Assembly: GCA_902495325.1 (NCBI GenBank)
Contig: CABUWK010000004.1
Span: 1-64,000 of the forward strand
Reading direction: 5' to 3'
Source of the DNA: an uncultured Acidiphilium sp.
Lineage (GTDB): Bacteria; Bacillota; Clostridia; Christensenellales; Borkfalkiaceae
Length of the DNA stretch: 64,000 bases
This document shows positions 32,961-42,400 of the stretch, in pieces. Under the pieces are notes generated by a model. It had not been told where the DNA came from and made no database searches. It saw only the letters and a program-made list of their open reading frames with translations. Position 1 is the first letter of the stretch, and each line of letters begins with the position of its first letter. Made by a program: the position numbers and the translations under genes.

Positions 32961-32989
32961 ATCTTATCATAAAAACACCGGATTGTCAA
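32961..32989 (-). promoter_or_regulatory. Promoter of the structured RNA
   Basis: Minus strand TTGACA (32989-32984) and TAAGAT (32966-32961) with a 17-bp spacer; the predicted start coincides with the base of the first stem. Confidence 0.8.
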
Positions 32990-33071
32990 TATAAAAACCG
33001 AAAATTCCCGATCGCGTTTCGTGGAAATCGTTCTCGGGGGTGTTAAATTTCCGATAACGGAAGGAGGAAAA

Positions 33072-35678
33072 ATGGCGGCGACGGAAGAACAACAGGCGGT
33101 GATCGACGATTTCGATCACAATATCTTATTGCTCGCCCGCGCGGGCACGGGGAAAACCTTCACCATTGCGAACAAGGTGGCGGAAGCGATCCGCCGCGGG
33201 TTCTGCAAAGGGGAAGAGGTTCTGTGCGTAACGTTTACCGTGAAAGCGGCGGAAGAGCTCCGCGAGGATATCGACGCCTGGTGCGGCGAAAAAAGCGGCG
33301 CCGAGGTCTGCACGATCCACAGTTTTTGTTATTCCCTTGTAAAAGCATACGGAAAACTGACGGGAGAATTCCGCGATCCGACCGTTGCCGACGAGGTGGA
33401 CGTGGGCGAGATCCTGACCTCTCTTCTGCTCGATCATGCCGAACTCGGGGAGTATGTCATGGCGGACGGTCTTCCTCTTCTTCCCGAACGGCAGCTTGCG
33501 AGGATCGCCACGGCGATCAAGCACGAGCGGGAAGAACTCGGCTTCGGTTATTTCGATCGCGGCGGTTATGCGGAAGCGATTTTTTCCCTGGAAAAAACCA
33601 AGGCTTACGCCGATTTGTTTTCGGTGAAAAAGCGGGGCGTAAAAGTGACGGATTACTCTTTGAGGGAACTGCTGAAAAGAAGCGGCGGAAAGTTTTTCGA
33701 AGAATATGCTTCCGTGCTCCGCGCTTCCGACCTTCTCGATTTCGACGATCTCATTTTCGCCGCGAAGGACTGTCTGAAACGGGAGAGATCGTTTACCGAA
33801 AAATATAAACTCGTTATCGTGGACGAAATGCAGGACACGAGCATGACGGAATACGAGGTTTTGCGGAATTTCTTTCCGGGAAGCCGCGTTCTCATGTGCG
33901 GGGACGACGCGCAGACCATCTACGGCTGGCGGGGTTCCGCACCCGCTTCCGTCATCGCCGATTTCAGAAAGAATTTCGCCGCCGTGACGAGACGGCTTAC
34001 GAAGAACCGGCGTTCCACCCCTCTTCTTTCCTATGCGGGCGCGTATTATCTGAAGCACACCTTTTATCCCGAAGCGGAGATCGGAGAACCGCAGACGGAA
34101 GGGGATAAGATCGAAATCGTGAAGTGCGGAGACGATACCGACGAAGCGGAAGCGATTTTCCGCATCCTGCAAGGGGTTTCCTGCAAACCTTACGAGGTGT
34201 GCGTGATGGCTCGTTCGAACCGTTATCTCGCGGGGCTGTATAAGAAATTTGAGGCGATAAACGGCTTATTGCCCGCCGAATCCCGCCTGCACTTTTTTAC
34301 GGCGGACAGCGATTATCAGTTTTATAAAAAGCCCGTGGTAAAAGATTTTCTTTCTTTTCTGCGCATTCTCGTCAATCCGAACGACGCGCCCTCTTTCGAG
34401 CGCGTGGCGGAAAAATATCTGCCGGGGATCGGGCGTCCGAGCCTTCGGGCTTTGCGCGATTACGGAAAACTCGGGCTTTCCGTCTCCTCCTTCCTTCTTC
34501 CCGAAACCTACCGTTTCGGAGATCCGTGGGAAACGCTTCTGAAGGCATACCGCGAAGACAAGATCGTGGTGTACGATCTCGAAACGACGGGGCTCGATCT
34601 CGCTCTCGACGGACCGATCCAGATCTCCGGCGTGAAAACGGGGATAAGCGGAGAAAGAGAGGAATTCAACCGCTTCGTGCTGCCGGAGCGCGAGATCTCC
34701 GCGGCGGCGCTCCGCACGCACGGATACGACCTTGCGGAAATCGGCAAACGGGGCGGCGTGGAGACGGCTGTCGCCTTAAAAGAATTTGCCGCGTTCTCGC
34801 ATGACTGCGTTCTTGTCGGGCATAACAGCGGCGCTTTCGACGACGTGATCCTTCGTCGCGCGGCAAAGGAAAACGGCACGGAACTTTCCGTCCGCGGATT
34901 TGCCGATACGAGGGTGATCTGCTCTCTGTTTCATCCCGATTTTCCCGACTTCCGCCTGTCTACGCTGTGCGAAAAATTCGGGGTGAAAAACGAGCGCGCG
35001 CACGACGCTTTCGCCGACGTGGAAGCGACGGAAAAGTGCCTGCAAAAGATGATCGTTGCGGATATTCTGGCGACCGGACATGCAAGAAAAAGCGTCGTTA
35101 ACGAACTTCGGGACAGGTTTTCCGATTTTTACGCCGATTACCTGGCGCAGAGGGAAATGCTTGCCCGCGGCGACGTTTCCGCCCTGCTCGGGCATATCGG
35201 AAAAACGTACGCCGTGTTCGACGTCAATTCCCGCGCGGAAGACAGGGAGTCCGCAAGGGATCTGTACCGGGCGATGAAAGGAGAGTTCGGCGAAACCTGC
35301 GCTTTGCCGGAGATCCGCCTTGCCGCCTTTCTCGCGGAAGCTTCTCTGTCGGGCAGCCAGATGGACGTGATGATCAAAAAGCTCGGAAAGATCCCCGTCA
35401 TCACCGTGCATCAGTCGAAGGGATGCGAGTTTTCCGTCGTCGTTCTCGCGGGGATGAACGAGAGCGAATTTCCCTCTTACGCGGCGAGAGCGAGCGGCAA
35501 CGAGGACGAAGAAAAACGGGTGTTTTACGTCGCGATTTCCCGCGCGACGAAAAAACTTTTCATTACCTATCCCTCTCTTTATCGCGCGGGGCAGAACGCT
35601 TATCCGCGCAGTCCGTCCCCCTATCTTTCCCGCCTTCCGGAGAAGTGCGCGGATCGGGTGACGTCCGATGAGATCTGA
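33072..35678 (+). CDS. UvrD-type helicase with an embedded DEDDh exonuclease domain
   Basis: Superfamily 1A DNA helicase of 868 residues; the ATG at 33072 has AAGGAGG 4 nt upstream. Helicase motifs: Q-motif and Walker A LLARAGTGKTFT near residues 19-30, motif II VDEMQDTSMTEY near 249, motif III GDDAQTIYGWRG, motif V VHQSKGCEF near 779 and motif VI YVAISRATKK. Between them, about residues 495-665, lies a complete DnaQ-like 3'-5' exonuclease: VVYDLETTGLDL (ExoI), VGHNSGAFDDVIL (ExoII) and AHDAFADVEAT (ExoIII, His and Asp). The insert takes the place of subdomain 2B. A single polypeptide that unwinds and trims ends suggests repair or foreign-DNA processing. Confidence 0.9.
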   Translation: MAATEEQQAVIDDFDHNILLLARAGTGKTFTIANKVAEAIRRGFCKGEEVLCVTFTVKAAEELREDIDAWCGEKSGAEVCTIHSFCYSLVKAYGKLTGEFRDPTVADEVDVGEILTSLLLDHAELGEYVMADGLPLLPERQLARIATAIKHEREELGFGYFDRGGYAEAIFSLEKTKAYADLFSVKKRGVKVTDYSLRELLKRSGGKFFEEYASVLRASDLLDFDDLIFAAKDCLKRERSFTEKYKLVIVDEMQDTSMTEYEVLRNFFPGSRVLMCGDDAQTIYGWRGSAPASVIADFRKNFAAVTRRLTKNRRSTPLLSYAGAYYLKHTFYPEAEIGEPQTEGDKIEIVKCGDDTDEAEAIFRILQGVSCKPYEVCVMARSNRYLAGLYKKFEAINGLLPAESRLHFFTADSDYQFYKKPVVKDFLSFLRILVNPNDAPSFERVAEKYLPGIGRPSLRALRDYGKLGLSVSSFLLPETYRFGDPWETLLKAYREDKIVVYDLETTGLDLALDGPIQISGVKTGISGEREEFNRFVLPEREISAAALRTHGYDLAEIGKRGGVETAVALKEFAAFSHDCVLVGHNSGAFDDVILRRAAKENGTELSVRGFADTRVICSLFHPDFPDFRLSTLCEKFGVKNERAHDAFADVEATEKCLQKMIVADILATGHARKSVVNELRDRFSDFYADYLAQREMLARGDVSALLGHIGKTYAVFDVNSRAEDRESARDLYRAMKGEFGETCALPEIRLAAFLAEASLSGSQMDVMIKKLGKIPVITVHQSKGCEFSVVVLAGMNESEFPSYAARASGNEDEEKRVFYVAISRATKKLFITYPSLYRAGQNAYPRSPSPYLSRLPEKCADRVTSDEI

Positions 35679-35823
35679 CGAAAAGCCTGCCGGCGAAGGA
35701 CAGAAAAATGTTCTGTGCGCCGCCAGGCGAAGGCGAACGTTCCGGTTTCCGGAACGGTTTTTCCGAAAATATCGCCCGAAAACGGAATTTTACCGAAATT
35801 TTGTTATCGGGCTTTTTATTTCG

Positions 35824-35852
35824 TTGTTTTTTTACGCGGAATGTGGTAAAAT
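35824..35852 (+). promoter_or_regulatory. Promoter of the asnS-plsX-rnc-smc-ftsY genes
   Basis: TTGTTT (35824-35829) and TAAAAT (35847-35852) with a 17-bp spacer. The roughly 110-nt leader that follows contains CCCC ... GGGGTTTT at about 35910-35938, overlapping a CCGCC/GGCGG alternative stem, which might be an attenuator. No T-box features were seen. The 290-bp gap 35679-35968 has no other gene. Confidence 0.65.
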
Positions 35853-35968
35853 GAAAAACGTATTATATAGTCCCGTTTTTCGAGACCTCTTTTCGCGTTT
35901 TTGGTTTTCCGCCCCTGCCGGCGGAGAAAAGGGGTTTTGACAAGGAACGGAATAACGGAGAGAAAATT

Positions 35969-37366
35969 ATGAAAAACAGAACGCTCGTAAAAGACATTTA
36001 CCGTTCTCCGGAAACGTTCGGCGGCGCGGAAGTCACCGTCGCGGGGTGGGCGAGGACCATCCGCGATTCCAAAGCGTTCGGCTTTATCGAGCTGAACGAC
36101 GGCAGTTATTTCAAAAACGTGCAGGTCGTGTTCGAAAGGGCGAACCTTCCCGAATACGATGAAATCGCGAAACAGAACGTCGGTTGCTCGCTGATCGTAA
36201 AGGGCAAGGTCGTTTTAACGCCCGAGGCGAAACAGCCGTTCGAGATCAAAGCCGGAAAAATCGAGGTGGAAGGTCCGTCTTCTCCCGAGTATCCCTTGCA
36301 GAAAAAGAGACATTCTCTCGAATATCTCCGCGAGATCGCCTATCTCCGCCCGAGAACGAACACGTTCGGCGCGGTGTTCCGCATCCGCAGCGAAGCGGCG
36401 TTTGCCATTCACGAATTCTTCCATTCCCGCGGGTTTGTGTACGTGCACACTCCGCTGATCACGGGGAGCGACTGCGAAGGCGCAGGCGCGATGTTCCAGG
36501 TAACGACGCTCGATCTCGCAAATCCGCCGAAGGACGATGCGGGCAAGGTCGATTATAAGGAAGATTTCTTCGGAAAGCCCGCTTCTCTCACGGTGTCCGG
36601 GCAGCTTTCGGCGGAAGCTTATGCGCTTGCGTTCGGAAGCGTTTACACCTTCGGTCCCACTTTCCGTGCGGAAAAGAGCAATACCGCCCGTCATGCCGCG
36701 GAATTCTGGATGATCGAACCGGAAATGGCGTTCACCGATCTTGCCGGCGATATGGACGTGGCGGAAGCCATGGTGAAATCGGTCATCCGCCACGTGATGA
36801 AAACGTGCGGTCCAGAACTCGAGTTTCTGAATAATTTTGTCGATAAAGGGCTTATCGAAAGGCTTTCGCACGTTGCGGACAGCGATTTCGTGCGGTTGCC
36901 CTATACCGAGGCGATCAAAATTCTCGAACCGATCAAAGATAAATTCGAATATCCCGTGTTCTGGGGATGCGACCTGCAGAGCGAGCACGAGAGGTATATC
37001 ACGGAAGAGGTGTTCAGAAAGCCCGTCTTCCTCACCGATTATCCCAAGGAGATCAAGGCGTTTTATATGCGTCTGAACGACGACGGGAAAACGGTCGCCG
37101 CGGCGGACCTGCTCGTGCCGGGCATCGGCGAACTGATCGGCGGCAGCCAGAGGGAAGAGCGGTACGACGTTCTTCTTTCCCGCATCAAGGAACTCGGCAT
37201 GAAGCCGGAAGATTACGACTGGTATCTGAACCTTCGTAAATTCGGCGGCGTGACGCATGCCGGATTCGGGCTCGGGTTCGAAAGAATGATCATGTACCTT
37301 ACGGGTATCGCCAACATCCGCGACGTGATCCCCTTCCCGAGAACGGTCGGCAATCTCGAATACTGA
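35969..37366 (+). CDS. asnS: Asparaginyl-tRNA synthetase
   Basis: Charges tRNA-Asn with asparagine. The 465-residue class IIb synthetase has an N-terminal OB-fold anticodon-binding domain (residues 1-105, VAGWARTIRDSKAFGFIELNDG), motif 2 in FGPTFRAEKSNTARHAAEFWMIEPE, and motif 3 GFGLGFERMIMYLTG at the C-terminus. SGQLSAEAYALAFG and the length mark AsnRS rather than bacterial AspRS, which carries a GAD insertion. GGAG precedes the ATG. It heads the plus-strand gene run asnS-plsX-rnc-smc-ftsY. Confidence 0.96.
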   Translation: MKNRTLVKDIYRSPETFGGAEVTVAGWARTIRDSKAFGFIELNDGSYFKNVQVVFERANLPEYDEIAKQNVGCSLIVKGKVVLTPEAKQPFEIKAGKIEVEGPSSPEYPLQKKRHSLEYLREIAYLRPRTNTFGAVFRIRSEAAFAIHEFFHSRGFVYVHTPLITGSDCEGAGAMFQVTTLDLANPPKDDAGKVDYKEDFFGKPASLTVSGQLSAEAYALAFGSVYTFGPTFRAEKSNTARHAAEFWMIEPEMAFTDLAGDMDVAEAMVKSVIRHVMKTCGPELEFLNNFVDKGLIERLSHVADSDFVRLPYTEAIKILEPIKDKFEYPVFWGCDLQSEHERYITEEVFRKPVFLTDYPKEIKAFYMRLNDDGKTVAAADLLVPGIGELIGGSQREERYDVLLSRIKELGMKPEDYDWYLNLRKFGGVTHAGFGLGFERMIMYLTGIANIRDVIPFPRTVGNLEY

Positions 37367-37406
37367 TCCGTTTCCGCGGAAACGGTCCGGAAATGAGGAT
37401 AATTTT

Positions 37407-38426
37407 ATGAAAATCATCGTAGACGCCTACGGCGGCGATTTCGCTCCCGCCGAGGTCGTGAAGGGCGCGGTTGCCGCGCTCGAAGCCAAAGAAGGATTCA
37501 AAGCGGTGCTCGTCGGCAAGGAAGAGGGGATCAGAGAAGCTCTTTCCGCCTGCGGGTATACGGGCGACCGCGTGGAGATCGTGAACGCGCGCGACGTGAT
37601 CTCCTGCGAAGAAGCCCCTACCGAAGCCATCCGCAAAAAGCCCGACTCTTCTATCTGCCGCGCCCTTAAGGTCCTGAAGGAAGATCCGGAAGCCGCGGCG
37701 TTCGTGTCCGCCGGGTCGACGGGTGCCGTGCTCACGGGGGCGGTCCTTCTCACAAAGAGGATCGCAGGGGTTTCGAGACCTGCTCTCGCCCCCCTTCTGC
37801 CCACGGTAAAAGGAACGTCCGTCATGCTGCTCGACAGCGGCGCGAACGTGGACTGCAAGGCGATCAACCTCGTGCAGTTCGCTCTGATGGGCAGTGCCTA
37901 TATGAAAGAAGTGGTCGGGGTGGAAAATCCGAAAGTCGCTCTTCTCTCGAACGGGACGGAAGAGAAAAAGGGTTGCCTTCTGACGCATGAAGTGTTCCCC
38001 CTTCTGAAAGAGAGAACGGATATTAACTTCGTGGGAAACATGGAGGCGAGAGATATTCTTTCCGGCGAATACGACGTCGTCGTGACGGACGGTTTTTACG
38101 GAAATATCGCGTTAAAGAGTACGGAAGGGGCGGTCAACACGCTGTTCACCGTGCTCAAGCGTGAGATCAAAGCCTCGAAAAAGGCTTCGGTCGGAGCCCT
38201 TCTCATGAAAGGCGCATTCCGCAACGTGAAAAACCTGCTCGATTATAACAAGCGCGGCGGCGCGGTCCTTCTCGGTATGGAGAAAACGGTCATCAAGATC
38301 CACGGCGCGTCCAAAGCGGAACCGGTGAAAAACGCGATCCTGCAAGGGGTGGCGGAAGCGGAAAGCAACCTGAACGAGGTGATCCGGAAAGCCGTTGCGG
38401 GCGGCGGAACGGAGACCGCGGTATGA
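37407..38426 (+). CDS. plsX: Phosphate acyltransferase PlsX
   Basis: Makes acyl-phosphate from acyl-ACP, the first step of phosphatidic acid synthesis in most Bacillota. MKIIVDAYGGDFAPAEVVKG is the conserved N-terminus, SAGSTGAVLTGA and NGTEEKKG are further family motifs, and the C-terminus ends in the usual Ala/Val-rich helix. The 339 residues match the family. The stop codon overlaps the rnc start by 4 bp. The fabD/fabG/acpP genes often placed between plsX and rnc are absent here. Confidence 0.95.
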   Translation: MKIIVDAYGGDFAPAEVVKGAVAALEAKEGFKAVLVGKEEGIREALSACGYTGDRVEIVNARDVISCEEAPTEAIRKKPDSSICRALKVLKEDPEAAAFVSAGSTGAVLTGAVLLTKRIAGVSRPALAPLLPTVKGTSVMLLDSGANVDCKAINLVQFALMGSAYMKEVVGVENPKVALLSNGTEEKKGCLLTHEVFPLLKERTDINFVGNMEARDILSGEYDVVVTDGFYGNIALKSTEGAVNTLFTVLKREIKASKKASVGALLMKGAFRNVKNLLDYNKRGGAVLLGMEKTVIKIHGASKAEPVKNAILQGVAEAESNLNEVIRKAVAGGGTETAV

Positions 38427-39439
38427 TCTTTTTCATGCAGGAATGCGAGGATAAGATCGGCTATACCTTCCGCGACAAGGAGTTGTTGCGTCTTTGTTTT
38501 ACCCATTCGTCTTATTCGCACGAACACGGCGGCGGAAAGGACAACGAGCGGCTCGAGTTTTTCGGCGATTCCGTGCTCGGCTTTGTCACGGCGGAATATC
38601 TGATGGCGAAATATCCCGGCGACGACGAAGGCAAGCTTACGGAATACAAGCAGAAACTCGTTTCGCGAAAACCGCTTGCCGAGGCGATCGGAAAAGCGGG
38701 GCTGGGCGAATACATCCTCTTCGGCGAAGGCGAGAGCCGCAACGGCGAAGAACACCACGAAGCGGCGAGGGAAAACCTGTTCGAGGCGATCGTGGCGGGC
38801 ATTTATTACGACGGCGGGCTGGAACCGGCGAAAAAGTTTATTTACGATAAACTGTTTTCCCTTCACGAAAGCGATCCGGGCGGAAAACCCTCGAAAAAGG
38901 GCGGCGCGCCGGACGACCCGAAAAGCCGGTTGCAGGAATACGTGCAGAAAAAGAAACTCGGCGAACTTTTTTACCGCGAAGTTTCCCGCAGCGGTCCCGA
39001 TCACGACCCCGTGTTCGTGATCGCTGCGGAACTCGGCGGAAAGAAGATCGGCGAGGGAAAGGGCAAGAGCAAATCCGAAGCTTCGCGGCAGGCGGCGGAA
39101 AACGCGCTTTCCGGGTTGAAAAAGAGAAACGCTTCCCCGGAGCCCCCCCTTTTGCGCAGCGTGAAAAAAGGCGGAAAAAAGGAGACGGAAACGCCCCGCG
39201 GCGAAGCCCCCGCGGACAAGCCCGCGCCGAAAAACGGCGGGCGAAGAAACAAAGGGCAGGATAAAACCCGATCCGCACGGGGCGGCAACGCCGCAGGCAA
39301 AGCGGAACATTCAAAAAGACAAAACGGCGCGCCCGGGAAGAAAGAGGGAACGGTTCCGGGCGGCGCGGCGGAAACCGGGCGGAAAAATCCGCGGGGAGAA
39401 AAAAGGATCCCGCGGCAGAAGAAAGCCCGTAAGGAGTAA
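38423..39439 (+). CDS. rnc: Ribonuclease III with a long basic C-terminal tail
   Basis: Double-strand-specific endoribonuclease that matures rRNA and, in type II CRISPR systems, processes tracrRNA:crRNA duplexes; a type II-A locus is present at 52-60 kb. The RNase III domain covers residues 5-150 with the signature NERLEFFGDSVLG near 41-53 and the second acidic cluster ENLFEAIVAGIYYD. The dsRNA-binding domain follows to about residue 235 (PKSRLQEYVQ ... GEGKGKSKSEASRQAAENAL). The remaining 100 residues are a Lys/Arg/Gly-rich, apparently disordered extension absent from typical 230-residue enzymes. Its start overlaps plsX by 4 bp. Confidence 0.95.
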   Translation: MIFFMQECEDKIGYTFRDKELLRLCFTHSSYSHEHGGGKDNERLEFFGDSVLGFVTAEYLMAKYPGDDEGKLTEYKQKLVSRKPLAEAIGKAGLGEYILFGEGESRNGEEHHEAARENLFEAIVAGIYYDGGLEPAKKFIYDKLFSLHESDPGGKPSKKGGAPDDPKSRLQEYVQKKKLGELFYREVSRSGPDHDPVFVIAAELGGKKIGEGKGKSKSEASRQAAENALSGLKKRNASPEPPLLRSVKKGGKKETETPRGEAPADKPAPKNGGRRNKGQDKTRSARGGNAAGKAEHSKRQNGAPGKKEGTVPGGAAETGRKNPRGEKRIPRQKKARKE

Positions 39440-39442
39440 CAG

Positions 39443-42400
39443 GTGAATTTTAAAAAGATAGAGCTGATCGGTTTTAAGTCTTTCGCCGACCGGCAGGAGA
39501 TTCAATTCGAAAACGGCGTTACCTGTATCGTCGGTCCGAACGGTTGCGGCAAGAGCAACGTTGCGGACGCGATCCGTTGGGTGCTCGGCGAACAGTCTGC
39601 GAAATCCCTTCGCGGAACGAGCATGCAGGACGTTATTTTCAACGGCACGCAGAACAGAAAATCCCTTTCTTACTGCGAAGTGTCTCTCACCTTCGACAAT
39701 ACGAACAAGATCTTCAAGGAGATCGACTATACCGAAGTCGTCTTCACGAGAAAACTGTATCGTTCGGGCGAGAGCGAGTATTTTATCAACAAAAAACCGG
39801 CGAGAAGAGGGGATATCATCGATCTGCTGCACGAATGCGGCGTCAGCAAAGAGGGATATACCATCATCGGACAGGGCAAGGTCGCGGAGATCCTGAACAG
39901 TAAGCCGGAAGACAGAAGAAGTATTTTCGAAGAGGCGGTAGGCATCGCGAAAACGAAGGCGAAGAGACTGGAAACGGAGCGTAAGCTCGACCGTACGAGA
40001 GACAACGTTACCCGTATCGTGGACATCACGACGGAGCTCGAACGCCAGCTTGAACCGTTGGAAAAACAGGCGGAAAAGGCGAGAGCGCACCGCGCCCTTT
40101 CCGAAGAGCTGAAATATCACGAAGTCAACGCGTATCTTTATAAATACGACAACGCCGCCGCGATCAAATCGGGGATCAGTGCGAGAATGCAGAGTTATGC
40201 CGACGAAGCCGAAGTGAAGAGCATCGCGCTTCAGGAGGCGATCCGCAGCTATAACGATCACCTCGGCGAAATTTCTTCCGCCGACGAATACATCCGACAG
40301 CTGAACGAGGAGCTGCGTGAAAGAGCGGTCGCCGCGGAACGGCAGTCGGGCACGGCGCGCGTTTACGGCGAAAAGATCAACACCCTTCGCGCGGAGATCC
40401 GCCGTCTCGAAAAGGAGATCGAAAACGCCAAAGCGGAAGGCAATAAGATCTCCGATAAGATCGCAGGCAAAAAGGCTCACACGGAAGCCGTTCTGGCGGA
40501 GATCGCGGAGAAAGAAAAACGCGCCGCGGAACTGAACGCCGAACTTGCCGAAGTCGCCGCCGCGATCGCCGAAGGCAACAGAATGGCGCAGTCCGCGCAG
40601 CAAGCCGTTCTTCATTCGGTGGAATCTCTCGCCGACCTCAAGCAGAATATCGGCGCGCTCTCTTCCGAAAAGAACGTCATTTCGGCGCAGCAGCAGGAAA
40701 CGGTGGAAAGGGTTCAGTCTCTTACCGATAAGCTCGACGGGCTTGTTAAGGAAAACGCCGTCAACGGCGTGGAATTGCAGAAACTCGAAAAGTCGGCGCA
40801 GAAGGCGAAGGACGATATCCGGGACATGGAGAGCGACGTCGCTTCCACGCAGTCCTTCATTGCGGATATCACCACGAAAATTTACTCGATCAACAGCGAG
40901 ATCGCCGCGCTCGAAGCGAACGGCAGGGTTTACGCCAACTTAAAAGATAATTACGACGGTTATCAGTTCGCCGTGAAAAAACTCATGCAGGCGACGAAGG
41001 AATCGCGCGACGTCGCGTCCCGCGTGAAGGGCGTCGTTGCGAATATCATCAAAACGGACGCCAAATACGACGTGGCGATCGAAACCTGCCTCGGCGGCGC
41101 GGTGCAGAACGTCGTGACCGCTTCGCAGGACGATGCGAAATACCTGATCCAGTTCCTGAAGAGAACGGAATCCGGAAGGGTGACGTTCTTACCCGTCGAG
41201 TCGATGAAACCGCGTTACGAAACTTCGGAAACGAAGAGCGCCCTGCGGGAACGCGGCGCGCTCGGGCTTGCGAACGAACTCGTTTCTTATGATAAGTATT
41301 ACGACAAAGTGGTTCGCTTCCTTCTCGGAAACACGCTGATCGTAGACAATATCGATAACGCCGTCTCCATTGCGAGAAAGTATCAGAATGCTTTTAAGAT
41401 CGTAACGCTCGACGGAGATCTCCTCGCTTCCAGCGGTTCGATGACGGGCGGTTCGAGAAAACAGAATACTTCCAATCTCCTCGCAATGGACAGAAGGGTG
41501 GCGGAGATCGAAGAACAGCTCAAAGCGAGAAAGAACGAACTTTCCCGTCTGTCTTCCAAGAAAGCGCAGCTCGAAAAGCAGATCGCGGGGCAGAGAGAGG
41601 AACTCGAGCGTCTGAACACCTTCCTGCAGGACGTCCGTCAGCAGACGGTCGCCATGCGCGAAAAGATCGCCGCGACGGAAGGGAAGATCGCGGATACGAC
41701 GAAAGAGATCGAAGGATATCGCGATTCCATCGCCCTTATCAACACTCGTCTTACCGAGATCAACAAGGAATATTCTTCTATCGAACTCGGCAACGAAGAA
41801 CTCGACCGCAAACGCCGCGACGCTTCGTTCGACGCCGAAAAACATCAGTCCGTCTTTGCGGAATATACGAAGAGAAGAGACGATCTTATCGACGAGAACA
41901 CCGGGCTTCAGGCGAGCCTTTCCTATCTCCGTTCGCAGATCAGAGCGGACGAGGAAGAGGTCGCGAGAATGGAGGAGAGATCGAACGAATTGCTGAAGCA
42001 GATCGAAGAAAACAAACAGTCGGTCACCCGCAACAACAACGCGCTCGGAAATCTCCTTGCGGACGTCGAGAAAGTCGCTCTTTCCGACAGCGAAAAGGAA
42101 TACCTCAACAGCCTGCGCGAGAAGATCGCCGCCTTCGAACAGAGAAAGAAAACGCTGAACGAACAGGTTCAGCAGGACAATATGCTCCGCGGCAACCTTC
42201 AGGCGGAGATCACGAAGCTCAACGAAAAGAAATACGGCGAGGAAGTCGCTCTTTCCAAAGTCGATACCGAGCTCGAATACATGCGCCAGAAGGTGTGGGA
42301 AGACTATCAGATCACCTACGAAAACGCGGCGTCTTTGAAAGACGGGAATTACGATATCACGGTAAGCAATCAGGAGATCAACCGCATCCGCAAAAAGATC

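Noticed and set aside
35668..35940. A 90-codon open frame between the helicase and asnS
   Set aside because: No ribosome site; it contains the asnS promoter and leader, and the peptide is not protein-like.
35853..35968. T-box leader for asnS
   Set aside because: The leader is only about 110 nt, and neither a T-box sequence nor a specifier loop could be found.
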